Positions 45,113-58,450 of a stretch of DNA of 64,000 nucleotides are shown piece by piece. The position numbers were made by a program, and so were the translations under genes. The stretch comes from Ariolimax columbianus (taxonomy: Eukaryota; Mollusca; Gastropoda; Stylommatophora; Arionidae), in the NCBI GenBank assembly GCA_036924085.1, contig JAVGWX010000003.1, positions 117,239,264 to 117,303,263 of the forward strand. Direction: 5' to 3'. The first letter of the stretch is position 1, and every line of letters begins with the position of its first letter. Under the pieces are notes generated by a model, which ran no database searches, was not told the origin of the DNA, and was given only the letters and a program-made list of their open reading frames with translations.

Positions 45113-45731
45113 GTGTGCAGACATACAGGTGATTCGTATGTGGTGTTCCATTATATCGCAATGCAAATAAGTTCATTCAAGGGAGATAGAGATACCTACA
45201 GAAATTTGCTATTCTTTCTCAGAGTGGCTTACCTTTAAATTGGAAACATTTAATTGGCTTGTTGCTCACACTCCTGAGCCGTGATTGGTTCATGTTGTTA
45301 CAAGTATCTTAGCATTAGAGCTGTTGTTTTATGGCGGACTGCATGAGAGTAGAATGAGACGAGTCCAGTAGTCTAGTAGAAATAAATAATTGGTGAGTAA
45401 AAACCAAACAAAGTTTGTAACATTTTGAAGAAGGGAAAATATTGAGATATTTATAAACGTTGGCAAACATTTATTAAGGTGTTGCTTCTGATTGTTTGCG
45501 TGTAAAAGTTAACGAGCGTCTAGACTCTAGGAGTAGCCTCAGTAGGACTAGGCTAGGCCCAACTTGAACTTACTACTAAGTACTTAATACTAACTTAAAC
45601 TGTAAACTAAATAAAGTGTCTAAACTAAAGTAAGGGCAGTAAGGCAAAGTCAAAATATAAAAGAAAGATGACTTTCAAATATATATATAAATATATATAT
45701 ATATATATTATATTAATATATATATATATTT

Positions 45732-45779
<48 letters not shown>

Positions 45780-46860
45780 TATTAATAAACTACTCACCGA
45801 TAAGTACTACTATTATTACTACTATACTATTAGTATTACTATTAGTATTACTATCTATAATAGTATTAGTATATATAGACAGTACTAGTTACTACTACTT
45901 ACGTTAGTTACTACTACTTGTTTAACGTTAGTGCTGGTTTTGCCAGATTAGCTGTCACACCGTATAAATTAGTTAGTGTAACAAAAACTTGGTGTCAACA
46001 TTACGTTTTTAGTTTAAAAAATCTAAGACTAGTGTTTATTGTTGAAAACATGTTTCAGTCAATCCTATAGTATAGACAGTCAATACTCATGTATCAAAAG
46101 AATATTGAACCCAAGACCAGTGCGATTCTAATTTTCTCAGTATTATAACTGTGGCGTAGCGCACTTACAATATACAGCTTTGTAAAAAGATTATAGACCT
46201 TGATTTGTATTTATTTTTATTTGCATTAATTTATTTTCATTTTTTAATTAGAAGTGTGTTTGAAAATGTATAGATCTACTTTTGATTTTCTTAAACTTTG
46301 AGATCCAACTTGTAGTTCTAATTTAGTTTTTCCTAAGGCAAAGGGAATCAAGTTATCTACTACATACATGATCGTATAATCTTACTGTCAATATAAGAAA
46401 ATAATGATTGATAATGTAATATGTATTTTCATGTTTCTTTGTGGCTTGCCCAAATGTTATTCCACAACCAACGCTAAAAATAACATCTGAAATTGGAGGG
46501 CGGTTTTACAGTAAACCTTTAATGATTATTCTTCATGCATTAACCTTTTACTTGAACCCACTCTATATTTATACTTCAAGTATTCAATAGGTATATATAT
46601 ATATAGGCCCTATACACACACATACAGACGGCCCTTGATATTTCTTTGTTCAAGATCTGCCTGTTTTGCATATCTGTCTCTATGATTTAGCATTATTGTT
46701 TTGGTACGCACACAAAACTGTAAAGAGCAGGTCTAAACAGCAGTCGAGTTCATCAGGGGAACTTGTCTGATTATGAACATTAAAGATGGTGATCATAAGA
46801 GAAAGATTACACGTCGCTGGGGTTCGCATATAGGCTATGTTGTTTAATGTCTAAAGTTTC
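45113..46860. other. no recognisable gene; AT microsatellite inside
   Basis: AT repeats at 45679-45775. Short TACTATTA-type low complexity follows at 45800-45910. No coding or repeat family recognised elsewhere. Confidence 0.5.
45679..45775. repeat. (AT)n microsatellite
   Basis: Two AT blocks around a TTATATTAAT spacer, palindromic in overall form. Confidence 0.95.
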
Positions 46861-46869
46861 ATATATGCA

Positions 46870-47120
46870 GAGATGGGGACAGCGTGGGCTAGTGGTTAAA
46901 TGACACGGCTCACAAACCAAAGGTGCTGGATTCTATCCCAATCACAGCACCGGCTGTTACCCCGGGGAAGCAAACCCTTAGAAAATGCAGGAGAAAGCAG
47001 ACTCTTGCATAAAATGCATGCTGAAGTCCGATGCACCGGGCTGACAGACGCAAAATAGAAACAACAGTGCAACTCACAGTGCCTTGGGGATTAGAGACAT
47101 AAGGTGAACGAAAAAAAAAA
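46870..47120 (+). mobile_element. tRNA-derived SINE, family A
   Basis: Head GGGCTAGTGG (A box) and GGATTCTATCC (mutated B box), then CTGTTACCCCGGGGAAGCAA and GCTGAAGTCCGATGCACCGG, with an end GGTGAACGAAAAAAAA. Flanked by ATATATGCA at 46861-46869 and 47121-47129. More diverged than the copy at 37142. Confidence 0.88.
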
Positions 47121-47129
47121 ATATATGCA

Positions 47130-47689
47130 AGGACATATTTTTGTGTAAGAAATGTCACTGTGTATCTGCAAAAAGTGAATTGCCTTGACTTTTCCAACTT
47201 CACATCTAAACAGCAAAGCCTGCCTTTAGATGCCAGACAAGAATAAATCTATTATCTTGACTTCATTTTAATTTCAACTGAAACGTAATTTTCCATCAAT
47301 CAATGATGTCTTCCTGCAAGCAATATATCTAATGAGAGCACTACCAATTCTGTTTTGCTTTCTTTAGTTTTCGAACAAACTCAGTTCCACGCAACTGCAA
47401 AATTGAGCGAGAAAGAGTGGTTGCAACAGAAATAAAAAATCATTTCTTATCATGAAAAATGAACAATCGATATCAGACATAAAAATGAAATACTATATAC
47501 ATCAGTTAGAACAAATACATCAGATGAATACAAAATAGGTTGTTGCAAAATTATCAGTATTTGAAGTCAATGAAATGATTGTCAACCAGTTAATATTGTA
47601 CTTTTTTTTAAGTAGAGGAGATCATTAATCTGAGAGGATGATATAAATAAAAATACAAATTTATTGCTCAATTTTATGACCTATCAGGA
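47130..47689. other. no recognisable gene
   Basis: Nothing supported. Confidence 0.5.
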
Positions 47690-48160
47690 CTGGGTAGTCA
47701 TTATCATCATCATGTAGCATGTCCTTTGAAGAACGTTGCTTTCATGATAGCCTGTCTGTAGGAAACTCTATCTTTCGCCAGTCTTCCGGCCTGCTCCAAG
47801 GTCAAATCCAGCATCTCCTTGAAGTCCTGAGTCCATTGTCTTCTCAGTCGGCCCTTGCCTCTCTTTCCAGTGACCATACCTTCCATAACCACACTCTCCA
47901 GTCTGTTGTGTATCTGATGTGTCCAAATAGCCTCAGTTTTTGTGTCATTATGTCATTTAAGAGCCAATTCTCCTTACATTATGATCAGGTCTTGTCGGAT
48001 GGATTTGTTTGTTTCTATCTTTGTCTAAAGGATTTTCAGGACTCTTCTGTAACACTGTAGTCATTATAACATACCAAAATATTGCACTTTATCCATCTCA
48101 CTTCTAAGGAACCAGTTAAAGGTGGATAATGAGGGTCTACTGCAGCGGTGATCAACTTTT
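47690..48160 (-). mobile_element. LINE C-terminal remnant with ATG tail
   Basis: ENWLLNDIMTQKLRLFGHIR (about 47915-47975), then VMEGMVTGKRGKGRLRRQW and LTLEQAGRLAKDRVSYRQAI in one unbroken 60-codon stretch (47892-47710) ending FFKGHAT-stop, with ATGATGATGATAA (47700-47712 read on -) as the 3' end. Same family as 30460-30945. Confidence 0.82.
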
Positions 48161-49063
48161 TGGAAGTCACTAATCAATTAAAATATTATTGTGACACTTC
48201 ATGGGTCATTTAATAGACAAGCCTAGGAATACCACCTAAATGAAAATTGGTCACTTGAAATCAATTGAAGTGTTGTTTAATACACTTAACCATGTCATTC
48301 TTTCGTTTTTAGACTTGAAAATAATTTTGTTTCTGAATTCAGCTCATGGTAAGAGTTTTTTGACCGGAGCTTCAAATATAACTCATTCAAATAATAAATC
48401 GTCAAAAAGAGGGCAAAGTCAGACAACCACTTCAGATTGTCAAACTCTAGTATTGGCTTTAGCTGTCTCATGGTGGGCATCTTTCTACTCAATAATATTC
48501 ATGAGTACTTTTAAATAACTAACCAATGCGTGCTGGAGAAGTGGCCATGAACAAATCCCATTCCTTCTGTATAAAATTTAGGAAATATAAATTGTTTAAA
48601 TCAATTGCTCATCTATAACTTTCATATTTTTTCTCAGATCTTCTTGGTAAATTATGTTATGATAGCTGATGAATGTGAAAGTATCTATTTCTTGTTTATT
48701 TTTATAAAATGCTACTAGTCCTGATTTTGATACAACTATAGCTAAGGCTCAATTCATCACCAACCTTGCAAGGTTTTTAAATTGAAGTTATATTTAATAA
48801 GAGTCATTTACATATATTACACAGTGTTTGTTGGTTCCATTCAAGGGACATAAAGTCAACAGTTCTTCAAAGACTTTAAATTCATTGTCAATCCTACAAA
48901 CAAAAATAGCTAATTGAGCTGTATCGGTTAAATGCTTGTCTTCATTCAAAGTCAATTAGTAAAATGTTCATGCTAGCAGCTAGTATTTTCAATGTCTCAT
49001 CAACATTCAGTGCCAGTTCTCATACTATCCTGATAATAGTCATTTGAAACAAGCTTATCTTTT

Positions 49064-49113
<50 letters not shown>

Positions 49114-49290
49114 ATTGTTATATTATGTTTGGGTGACTCTGTTGGTGGTCTAATCCGAGTTGCTTTGTGGGTCAACTGTTTATACGAAAGGCTTTGGAAG
49201 TAAACCCTACAAAAAATCTGACGCAGTGCTAGTCTTTCCCACTTTAATCTCTTCAAGCACAAGTTACAGTATCATAAAATATGTGAGAAA
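48161..49290. other. no recognisable gene; AT microsatellite
   Basis: AT repeats at 49069-49110. The frame at 48240-48518 (+, 92 codons) has no domain or splice support. Confidence 0.5.
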
Positions 49291-49396
49291 ATGAAGTCTT
49301 TTCTCTGTAGCCATATGAGAACACACCTCGCAGCACAAGTCTGATGTTGTCACCATCTTTGCTTGCGATGAGCATCTATTATTTATTATCTTTTTG
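49291..49396 (+). mobile_element. finger-tailed LINE 3' end, copy D
   Basis: Codes for SHMRTHLAAQV-stop (end of the C2H2 finger) at about 49310-49342 and ends AAGTCTGATGTTGTCACCAT..GAGCATC with TATTATTTATTATC (49377-49392). Nothing upstream is recognisable, so it is strongly 5'-truncated. Confidence 0.75.
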
Positions 49397-50039
49397 AACA
49401 TATCAGCTTTGTTTGGGCACACAGCTTCACCTGCTGCCACACAAATGCTCCATAAGAATATTAATTCCAATTTTTGTAACAATGATTTAGCTAATTTTGC
49501 CATATATTTCAGCATATTTTCAATTGATTGTAGCAATTTAAATTATATTTTTTAAAGAATTTTCAGTTTCTCTATGAGTAGTTAGCCTCAAAGACAGACA
49601 GACTTTGTTACATCTTTTGCGTGACAATGTTTTTCTAAATTGTAGTACTTGACAGTACATATTGATTCCTGAGACATTAAACAAACACGCTTTCCATCAG
49701 TTTCCACAAGGAAGTATAAAACGGTCATTTTTTTGTTTTGGTTGTTAAGCACTGTAACATGCTTTTTTGCTATTACCCACGAAGTTTGAATTTAGTTGTA
49801 CTAGTTCTTGGCAAAGGTATGGGGTTCAACTCTGGCAACCGTCATGCTCCAGTCAACCCAGCTGTAAATTGTTCTTGACTTACGATTACACCCCATCTCA
49901 TGCAAGCTGTGGCTTAGTGTACTGAAGTCTGCAACATTTGATTTCCGATCATCTGTTCAGTATGCTAAAGAACACCCTTTAACTTTAGCTCTGATAAAAA
50001 TTCATAAAGCTTGATTTTTGCAACATTTAATAACAATAG
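49397..50039. other. no recognisable gene
   Basis: Nothing supported. Confidence 0.5.
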
Positions 50040-51110
50040 AAACTAGAAAAACATTATCTGTAATCCTGGTGTTCAATCAGGCATATTAGGTGTCTAATAC
50101 CAAGTAGCCAAATATTGTTTAAACTCATTTTGGTCTTTTGTTTTGGAGAGAATGTATCATCCACATTGTATTGGTATGTTGATTGGCCAGTAAAATGAGG
50201 TAATCTGTTGAGCAGCCCTTCTTTCTGTTGAGCATACTTTTCTTCAATACTCTGATTTTCTAAGGCATTTACCACTACAGTTATTTCAATGTTGTTGAAG
50301 GTTTTTTCATAGTCCATACACAAAAGACACTTCACGCACTTTACTTCCTGTACTCTCTCCATGAACGGGTTGATTGTGGGGAGGTGGTTGGAAGTTGAGC
50401 AGTCTCTCCTAAAGCCTATCTGCTTTTGTGTTTGATTTTCATCAAGTTATTTTTTGGGTCTGTTCACAATTACTCCTGAGAAAAGTTTATAGATGGATAA
50501 GAGCAAACAGATCAGATGCTACTTCGTCTGTTTTTTTATGGCTCTTTTTTTTAGAGTCAAAATTGTCTTTGATACTTTCCATTGTTCAGGGATTTAGCTA
50601 GCTGTCATGCTAATCTTTCCCCTTCTGCCTGAATTGATTCTGTGGTGGTTCCATCCAGTCCTGGGGATTTTCCTAATTTGAAGTGTTTGATCTCATGCAA
50701 CATCTCATCTATTAACATCTTTGGTATCATTGCACATTTATTGTTAAACATCTCTTTGTTAACTATATCCTTTGATGCAAAGAGGTTGATGTAAAACATC
50801 TAACACTATTCCTATATTTCTGCTCTATTCGTCATAGCGGTGTACTCTTCATTCTTTAGAGATTTCATCAGACGGATGTTGATCTTTTCTGCATTTGATA
50901 ATGCTTTGTCTTGTCTCATCTACATTGATCAGTTTTTGCAATCTGTATTGATGATAGTCTATATTGAGTCAGTGTCTGATCTGCTTGTTCAGTTCACGTA
51001 GCTGAACCTTATTGATCAGGCCACTATTTTTTTAGCCTTTATCTCGTTTCTATAATTTTTTGGGTGTCATCACTAAATCGACTGCATTTGGTTGAGTTAG
51101 GTACTTTTTC
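50040..51110 (-). mobile_element. LINE RT fragment
   Basis: On the - strand: IKHFKLGKSPGLDGTTTESI (about 50625-50685; first RT block), IQAEGERLA, a shifted section with a PTTSPQST-like remnant, and CLLCMDYEKTFNNIEITVVV (about 50270-50330; first catalytic Asp region as MDYEKTF). Box B is recognisable only as VDDTFSPK (about 50150). The YxDD region is not found. Linker text lies upstream to about 51110. Its C-terminal partner family is likely the ATG-tailed remnants. Confidence 0.78.
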
Positions 51111-51379
51111 CAAAGTTTAAAAATGTTTCAGCTTTTCCATCAATTGTACCATTGACAGGTAGGATTAAAAAAAATATTAATCGTTAATAATCAAGATCAA
51201 TATAATTGCTGTTATGGTTTTTGGAAAGGTCTAGAGATTTGAAAGTACTTTTCTTGCAAACATTAGAACTAGAAAAACATTGCAACACCTGCCATGTATG
51301 CTGTTGAAAAACTATGTTAACTGGTATGGGGGCACAAGAATTGCTACACTGTTTTAAATTATTATATATATATAATGTA

Positions 51380-51785
51380 CATGTGCGAGACATGAACTGT
51401 GACACAAGCAGCATTAAAGAAAATTGGAGCCTTCAAAAACAATTACAGAAGAATCCTAAAAATTCCTTGGATAAAGAAAGTGACAAATAAAGCCATCCTA
51501 GAAGATCTGAATGTTGACGAAAACTAGCTCATAAACAATGTTATGATTTGGTAGTATAATTTTTTTCTGCCGCGTCAAACGTCATGACGGACTGGAAAGA
51601 ACGGTTCTGGAGGGCATGGTGCCTGGAAGGCGATGCAGGCTTTGACCAAGGCGGAATTTGATACAAGATATTAAGGAAACTCCAAACATCAGCATGGAGA
51701 AGGCGGGAAGATTGACTGCAGACCGAGATACATATCGGCTTACTGTGATGAGAGTGACGTTCTACAAAGGACATGATATATATAT
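51380..51785 (+). mobile_element. LINE C-terminal remnant
   Basis: ACETWTVTQ-like start near 51385, FKNNYRRILKIPWIKKVTNK (about 51434-51493), AILEDLNVDEN, then after damage MEKAGRLTADRDTYRLTVMR (about 51697-51756), ending FYKGHD and AT repeats (51773-51792). Third copy of the group found at 30460 and 47690. Confidence 0.8.
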
Positions 51786-52233
51786 ATATCTATATGGTTT
51801 GGGCATCCATGGCCTACTGGAAACAGGCAATTTCTTTTGAAATTGAAATTACTGATCTTAGCTAATTCCAAGGTGGGTGGAACCGTGTCACAAGAGATTG
51901 TGAAATCTGTTTACAATCCACACTCCCATTCGACTCAGTTTTAAATGGGTACCTGACAAATGTAATGGAAATGTTGGAGAACACACATGAGCTATGGAGT
52001 TTTGACTGTTTGGAGTTTGTCATCTGCACTTTTTATATTCCTTGTCCAAAATAAGTTTGAAAGACTTGGCATCATTAAACCACAAAGTGAGTCAACTTAC
52101 GTTGCCAATAGTCATTTAATAATCTGCCATTTATAAATGTATGAAAGCTAGTGCATGCCTATTAATGAGAGTTCATTGATTTCAATATAATTATAAGGTT
52201 TTTACTCATCTACTTTTCATTTTTATCATTTCA
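51786..52233. other. probable intron or upstream region of next gene
   Basis: Ends in a good acceptor (TTTTTATCATTTCAG, 52219-52233). No upstream exon could be recognised. Confidence 0.45.
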
Positions 52234-55200
52234 GTGAGACTGATTTGCTGTTGTGTGATAATGGTATTAGACAACTGAAGTGTAATATTTTAACTTCATT
52301 AGTATTCATTAGAGATGAACCCTGATGCATGTAGGGATGTCAGGGAAAGGAATCAGATATCTTACATGAATGGCTCCAAAACGGATAAAATGACAGGATA
52401 CGAGGACGAGTTATCACACAAGAAGCAGTTACCATTAAAACAGAACACTAAGCCTTTTCTCAGATACAGAACTACCATGACAAACACTGGTGTTTTCAGT
52501 CAAGGAGATGCCATGACAGGAAAGCCAGATTTGACTGGATTCAACAAACATGTTAAACATAGTATTTATTATTTGGGTGGTGTTAAGACAGAAACTAAAG
52601 ATGCTTCAGTACCTTTACCCATGCAACAAATCAAAATAAATCCTCAGAACTCAATGCAAAATCTGTTCACACAAAATTCATATGTTAGACCAGTCAGTGC
52701 CTCAGAAGTTGCATCAGGTGTACATATTAACAGCATTAAACATGCTCTGTCTGCTTCACTTGCTGTTTCAAGCTTACCTGAGATGTCCTCTGTGACATCA
52801 AGACAACAAACACTTCACAAAAATTCATTTCTGCGGCAACTGAGTGAAACATCTTCAAATGTAGTTGGACAGGCCTCAAGTAATTTAGCAAATGGCTCTT
52901 CTTTAACCAAGCGTATATCCCATGATTTTCTTCATTTACAAAGACACAACAGTTTTGGATCAGACGCATCTGTGATGCCTTGCTCTAGCAAAAGTGTTGC
53001 CAAGGAAGATACTTTAAAGTTTGCAAATGCTGTAACTGATCATAATATAAGCATGAACTCATTGTATAGTAAATCATCCCCTGCTTTACGTTCTAACATT
53101 TTAATAGTAAATAGGCCCAGTTCACAAGAATCTGTTAAACCAGATGGGAACACACGCTGTCCTAGTGTAAAGTCTACTTTGGACCCCACAACTTTCACTA
53201 TGAGGCAGGCAGGATTACATTCTGATGTCTCATCTCACTTTTATGGAACTTTTCCATCTATTTCATCTGAACCAAATATATCTACAGCTGCAAGCAATAT
53301 AAAGAGCACAGGTAATTTTCTCTGTGAGTATTGTTCTTCTGAAATTGATATTTCAGATGTATATAATTGTTGACTGAAAATAAATTAAAATAATTGTATA
53401 CATTTAGTTTTTACATTAGTTTACAATATTCCAGCTTCCATTAACCTTTATCTCTGTTAACCATCAAGACAGTAGTTGTTTTCTTTTGGGTGTGATTTTC
53501 GTGTTGCTTGAGCATAATGAATTTGGCTATTTCTGCCCTGTATCACTGAGTATTTGATTACAACTTACTTTCTGTAATTTCAGTTGAACTCTAGTTTTAT
53601 CAATTGATTTATTTATTAGATTATTAACATTGCTGAATAACTGACTTTAAATGTAAAATATAACTATTTACTTTCTATTTGTTTTCTTTTCAGTTGCTTT
53701 ATCATTACAATGGAACAATGTTTCTCAAAATATTCAGTTTGAATATTATGATAATTTGTATAACCTGCTCTATTGTATAATATTTTATACATATTTATTC
53801 TATATTTGGTCACTTCTTGTGTTCATCAGGTTCTGTTGTGTATTTTATTGTTTGAATAGATTTTGTTTCAGTTCAATAAGACTTTGAGTGAAAGTTTTCT
53901 TATCTTCTATTTCTTTTAATATTTTGGCCCTACTGAACTAAATGTTATTTTGGTCTTTGTGCCATAAATCTTAGAATTAGAAAAAGCTATAAAATAAATG
54001 CTAAATTGAATGGACAAATATTACTCAAGATACCCTGTCAGAAAGTGAACATGAACTAAATCAATTTTTAAAAAAGGCTGTGAATTCAGCTAGTGAATAG
54101 ATTAATAGTTGCAACTTTGTAACATGACTAAATGTACCACATTATCATTTTTATAACTGTTGTATTACTATCAATTCATGGAGCAAGGTGTTTCACTATG
54201 AAAGCCACAGTATCTCATTCTGCAGTCTTGAAGGCATCTTTAATTTAGAATTCTTGAATGTTATTGCTTCTAGCCATATTTTATTTTTCAGAACAGTTTA
54301 TATGGGACATTTTTTTTATACAGTAGGTCTCATTTTATGACTGTCTGTCTAACGGTTAACTTTTAGGACTCATTGTCAATTCGGCAAAAAGAAATATTTT
54401 TAGCTACTGAGCTATGTATGCATTGTCTTACACATTTCGGTGGTGATTAGCCAGGCTCTATTGTCATGGTTTCATATTACAGACAGTCTATATTGTAAGA
54501 TAGTATACTTAATTTCCAATACCATATTAAAGTAAAGCTACAGTCAATGGATATGTGAGTAATAGTTGCATTGTGAATCAAGAGATGATACATCAAATTG
54601 ATATTTCATAAATCTCTCTGAATCAATATTAGGAATACAGCATTCTGAAATATATTAACAACATTGGTTAGGGTTTGAAAGATGTAGCAAGCTTGTGTAT
54701 GAAAAGTATATAGCACATTAGGTCTGATGGTGATAATGATGCCAATATTATTAAAATATGGACATGCTTACAAATATGATAAGTAAATTGGTATGAGGAT
54801 CTGGGCATGACAATGTTCAACCTGAAGATTTCAAAATGCAGCAGTCATGATTAGTGTCTGTTGAATGTGAAACTATGTAAATTATCATACACTTGAAACA
54901 GCAAAATAACAGGCAATAAAAGATGATGAACATGGCAAATGTCTTATCAAGCCGATAAATATAAAGGACCTCGGAGTATCTTTGCTGCTACAGACATTAC
55001 ATCCCAGAAGTTATATGACATTGCTCATGATTTAAAGCACAGTTCTACAGTTATTGTCATGTTGTTTCTTTTTTACAAAATCTGGCAAGAGAGGAAGAGG
55101 TAAATCAAAGCAGCTAACTCTGAATTCTGAATAGAAAAATAATAGCATTTTTTCCATTTCATTTAAATATTTGTAATAAGTATATGCTGTGTATAATTTG

Positions 55201-56987
55201 AAAAGAATGTGGCTATGCAATAGTGTAAATACAAATAAATATTAAAACAGTTTAATTGGAAGAAAAAAATATTAATAAATATAAACAAGTCAAGTAAGTC
55301 TATTTTACTATTTTTCAACTAAAATTTGAAAAGTTTTTTCTTCCTGGTGTATTTTTGGCTAGTTTTTTGTTATAACTAGCATTTTGGTTACTAGATTTCT
55401 TGCTCTCTTCTCCTTCCAATTCCATCGAGAGTTAAGTCAAGGTGTAAATATGTTTACAATTATGTGGACAGCTAAAAGTCACATGCATTCTTGTAGAAGC
55501 AACTAAAATAAATGATTTGGAAAAATAATAAAGGGGCAGTCAGTTTTCAGTTAGCTTATACATTGTAACAACAGGTGCAATACAGGTTGAATGAGATGCT
55601 TAGGCAACTAATAATATATATAATATGGCATAATAACATGGCAAGACAGTATATAAATGACAAAATTCACATAGGGTATAAATAGCAAATGTTGTTGAAC
55701 AACGTCCAGGTTAGATATTAGGAAATATTTTTTTAGTCAGAGAGTGGTGTCTGCTTGGAATGCATTGCCAGGGGAGGTAGTGGAGGCAGGGACAGTTAAT
55801 GCATTTAAGAATAAACTGGATGCGCATAGCTTTTAGAGCAAGGTGATGTAAATGTAACTGGTTGTATACAGACTCTGCAGGGTCTTCTAAACCAGTATAA
55901 AGACGTTAAGTTAAGTTAAGTTAACATATTCACTGAGTTGGTCACTTAGTGATTTACATTCTTTAGAACTTGTGATGTCACAAACCTCTGAAAATGATGA
56001 AAAAAAACTTGTTACGTCTTTGGGTGCAGTAATTTTCCAAAGAAAGGCTGTAATTTTACCTGTTAGCCTATGGCATTTCAACTTGCTATATCAACTCTGA
56101 TGAAATGGTCATTATATACCAGCAGCACTCGAATTTCAATGATACAAAATATTTTGTTGCATTTATAGTTTGTGAGTCGTATCTTTTTTCTTCTTTCTCT
56201 TTTATATAGATCATGGCCAATCGATAACACAGTTATCAGCCTCAAGCATAGGAGGGACAATAGAAAACATATGCTTCAAGAGAATGCCAGTCACAAACAC
56301 TCTTACTGGATTGGTACAGTGTCAACATCCTTCTGAATCTAGGGCTATTCTGGTGTTGACTTCTGAAAATACAAACTCATCCAACATTGCATGGCAAAAT
56401 TGTCATGAACAGACAGATTGGAATGGCTTACCAGTATCTCAGCTAACAGGTGTGATACCAGTTTCACCAGGCTTAACCCCACTCTTAGAAATGGCTTGTG
56501 CCCAGTCTCACATCAAACCAACTAGAAAAGAAACAAGGACAGACATGACACCCCAGACAGTTACAAGTAATCCACTGGGTGTAAAAACCGTGCAGACTAG
56601 AATTTCAGTCAAACCACCTGTCAATTTGAATATTGGTAAGAGAACAGTGCAAATGCCAGTTAGTATATCTCAAAAGAGCAAAACAATAGAAGCTCCATCT
56701 TCCAAATTGTTATCAGAGAACCATTCTCAAGGTGCTAGCGAAAAGAAAGTTTCTGCATGTATAAGCAGTGTGACTTCGGTCATTGAAAAGAGATCAACTG
56801 GGGATGGTGCTCCATCAGCGACAAAGAGATTATCTGAAACATCCCATACTAGAATTGACAAAGTTACTGCTGCAGTGAATGCTGGGAGTGATGTAGAGGG
56901 GAGTGATGATGAAGAAAATGATGATGACTTCAGTGGTAGCCTGGAAGTAAATGAGAAATATAGAAGTAATGAGTCCTTTTCAAAAGG
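52234..56987 (+). CDS. unrecognised Ser-rich protein, two exons seen, 3' incomplete
   Basis: The first exon seen (52234-53311) opens after a TTTCAG acceptor, has an 81-bp leader with stops, and the first ATG at 52315. Coding is open for 997 nt to donor CAG/GTAATT. Exon 2 (56210-56987) follows acceptor TTATATAG in matching phase (G/AT = Asp) and ends at a strong donor GTGAGT; 591 codons so far plus 2 nt, so a further exon is expected. The protein is rich in Ser, Thr, Asn and Gln, with basic patches, and has an acidic stretch near its visible end ([14 protein letters not shown]). No domain, signal peptide or membrane segment is visible; it looks disordered and intracellular, possibly nuclear or cytoskeletal regulation (inference). 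If the last donor is not used, translation stops at 56991. The 2.9-kb intron holds a CR1 fragment. No paralogue recognised. Confidence 0.75.
55690..55925 (+). mobile_element. CR1/L2-like LINE 3' end, young copy
   Basis: Only the last about 235 bp: [10 protein letters not shown] region, [20 protein letters not shown] and the 3' UTR to TTAAGTTAAGTTAA. It differs from 7880-8092 at only a handful of positions, in contrast to the eroded copies elsewhere. Intronic, same strand as the host gene. Confidence 0.9.
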
Positions 56988-57477
56988 GTGAGTAGTGTTA
57001 TCATTTCCTTCACATTACAAAGTTAAATCAAATTACAGAATCCTTTTTTTGTTCAATGCAGCACTAGAGACATATCCTATTCTTCTTCACCTGTTTTTTT
57101 CTCCTAACCTTCTTTTTCACTATTTGACACCATTACGCCCATTTTTGAATACAAGTGTTTTCTTTTTCTCTAGCCTACTCCACATAACCTTTTATTGGTT
57201 TTAACTTCTGGTAGCACACTCTTTCTTTTCCCCATGCTTTTGTTTCCTTTCTTTTCTATTTTTATTTTTAACTAATTAAAAAAAATATGTTTGCTTGTTT
57301 TGTTGCTGGTTTTATTACATGTTTTGCTTTACTGTATATTTCCTAATTTGTTACTATTTCTAAAACTTTTTTGCAAAAGTATTAGACAACCAAATAACTG
57401 ACTCAAACATTTTTTAAATGAGATCAATCAATGGATATAAATATATATATATATACACTCATCATTACTGAATGATA
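56988..57477. other. intron-like sequence after last seen exon
   Basis: Pyrimidine-rich, AT-rich, no exon found. AT repeat at 57440-57456. Confidence 0.45.
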
Positions 57478-57720
57478 CAAACTTGCAGCTAATGAATAAA
57501 CAGTTTGAGAAGAGAATTGAGGCTTTTGAAATATTGGCAAATGGGGCTAAGAAAAGAAAACAAGTAAGGTCTTACGGGAGGGAATTAATAAACAAGATCA
57601 GAGTCAAGCAGTTAATATATTTTGACCAAACAAAACATAAAGCCTTGCTAAAAACCATGCTGAAAGTAAAAGTAGAAGATAAGCTTGCCAGTGAAAAATA
57701 ACTCTGTAAATTAGAAGATA
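57478..57720 (+). mobile_element. LINE C-terminal remnant, eroded
   Basis: The frame NKQFEKRIEAFEILANGAKK, then LINKIRVKQLIYFDQTKHKA and LLKTMLKVKVEDK, fits the same post-RT region as 30460-30945 (KKRIEPF; MKYFDHIKRHN; LERTVMGVMV). The AG before it could mimic an acceptor, but the frame does not match the upstream exon (an immediate stop). Confidence 0.65.
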
Positions 57721-58199
57721 ACATCAAGATATTAACAGTAACAAATATGAATCTGACCTTCGGAGTGGAGATAGGATCTGATCTGATTAATCATGTTCCG
57801 AAAATAAATGTAACTTCCATACAGCATCACTGACTTTGACAGAAAACCTATATTTCCTCTATGGTGTCATTAAATAAATTATTAATAACATTTATAACTA
57901 GTCAATTAAATAAAATTGATAGAGGATTATGTAAGCGACTAATATTATATCTATTGTCTCAGTTGTAATGATGGACAACAGAAATAATTTAACACATGAT
58001 TATTCCTGAAAAGCATAGCTATTTGTATTGATTTAAACAAATCTAACGTGCATACATGTTTCTTAAACATTTGACTATATCCTTGTTTATCTCTTGGTGT
58101 CATACCTATATTGGTACAATGCTGGAAAGATTTGGTAATATTCTGAAAGTTATACTAAAATTTTGTTTTAATTAAGCTCTTATTGGGTTTAATTCCATA
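57721..58199. other. no recognisable gene
   Basis: Nothing supported. Confidence 0.5.
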
Positions 58200-58450
58200 C
58201 CATCTGCTACATAGTGCAGTGGTTAGAATGCTGACTTAGCATCTGAGTGGTCCTGAGTTCATTCCCCAGTTGAAGCGGAAATGTTTTTTCAGACCGCAAT
58301 GGTTCCCAGGTCGATCCAGCCTTAAATGGGTACAAGTTCAGTTCGGGAAGTAAAGGCAGCCAGCGTGATGCTGACCACATCATCCACTAAGTGCTGTGGG
58401 TTACAAAATAATATGGGCCTAACACCATATTTCCGATGCGCCGCATGACG
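58200..58450 (+). mobile_element. tRNA-derived SINE, family E
   Basis: A box TAGTGCAGTGG (58212-58222), B-box-like GAGTTCATTCC (58256-58266), body with CCAGGTCGATCCAGCCTTAA and ATGGGTAC, then AGTGCTGTGGGTTACAAAAT. A TTTAAATGGGTAC-like block also occurs near 51942 (TTTTAAATGGGTACCTGAC). No second full copy in the window. Confidence 0.6.

Noticed and set aside
57483..57701. Possible third exon of the Ser-rich gene
   Set aside because: A phase-2 join at the nearby AG gives an immediate stop, and the peptide matches LINE C-terminal remnants.
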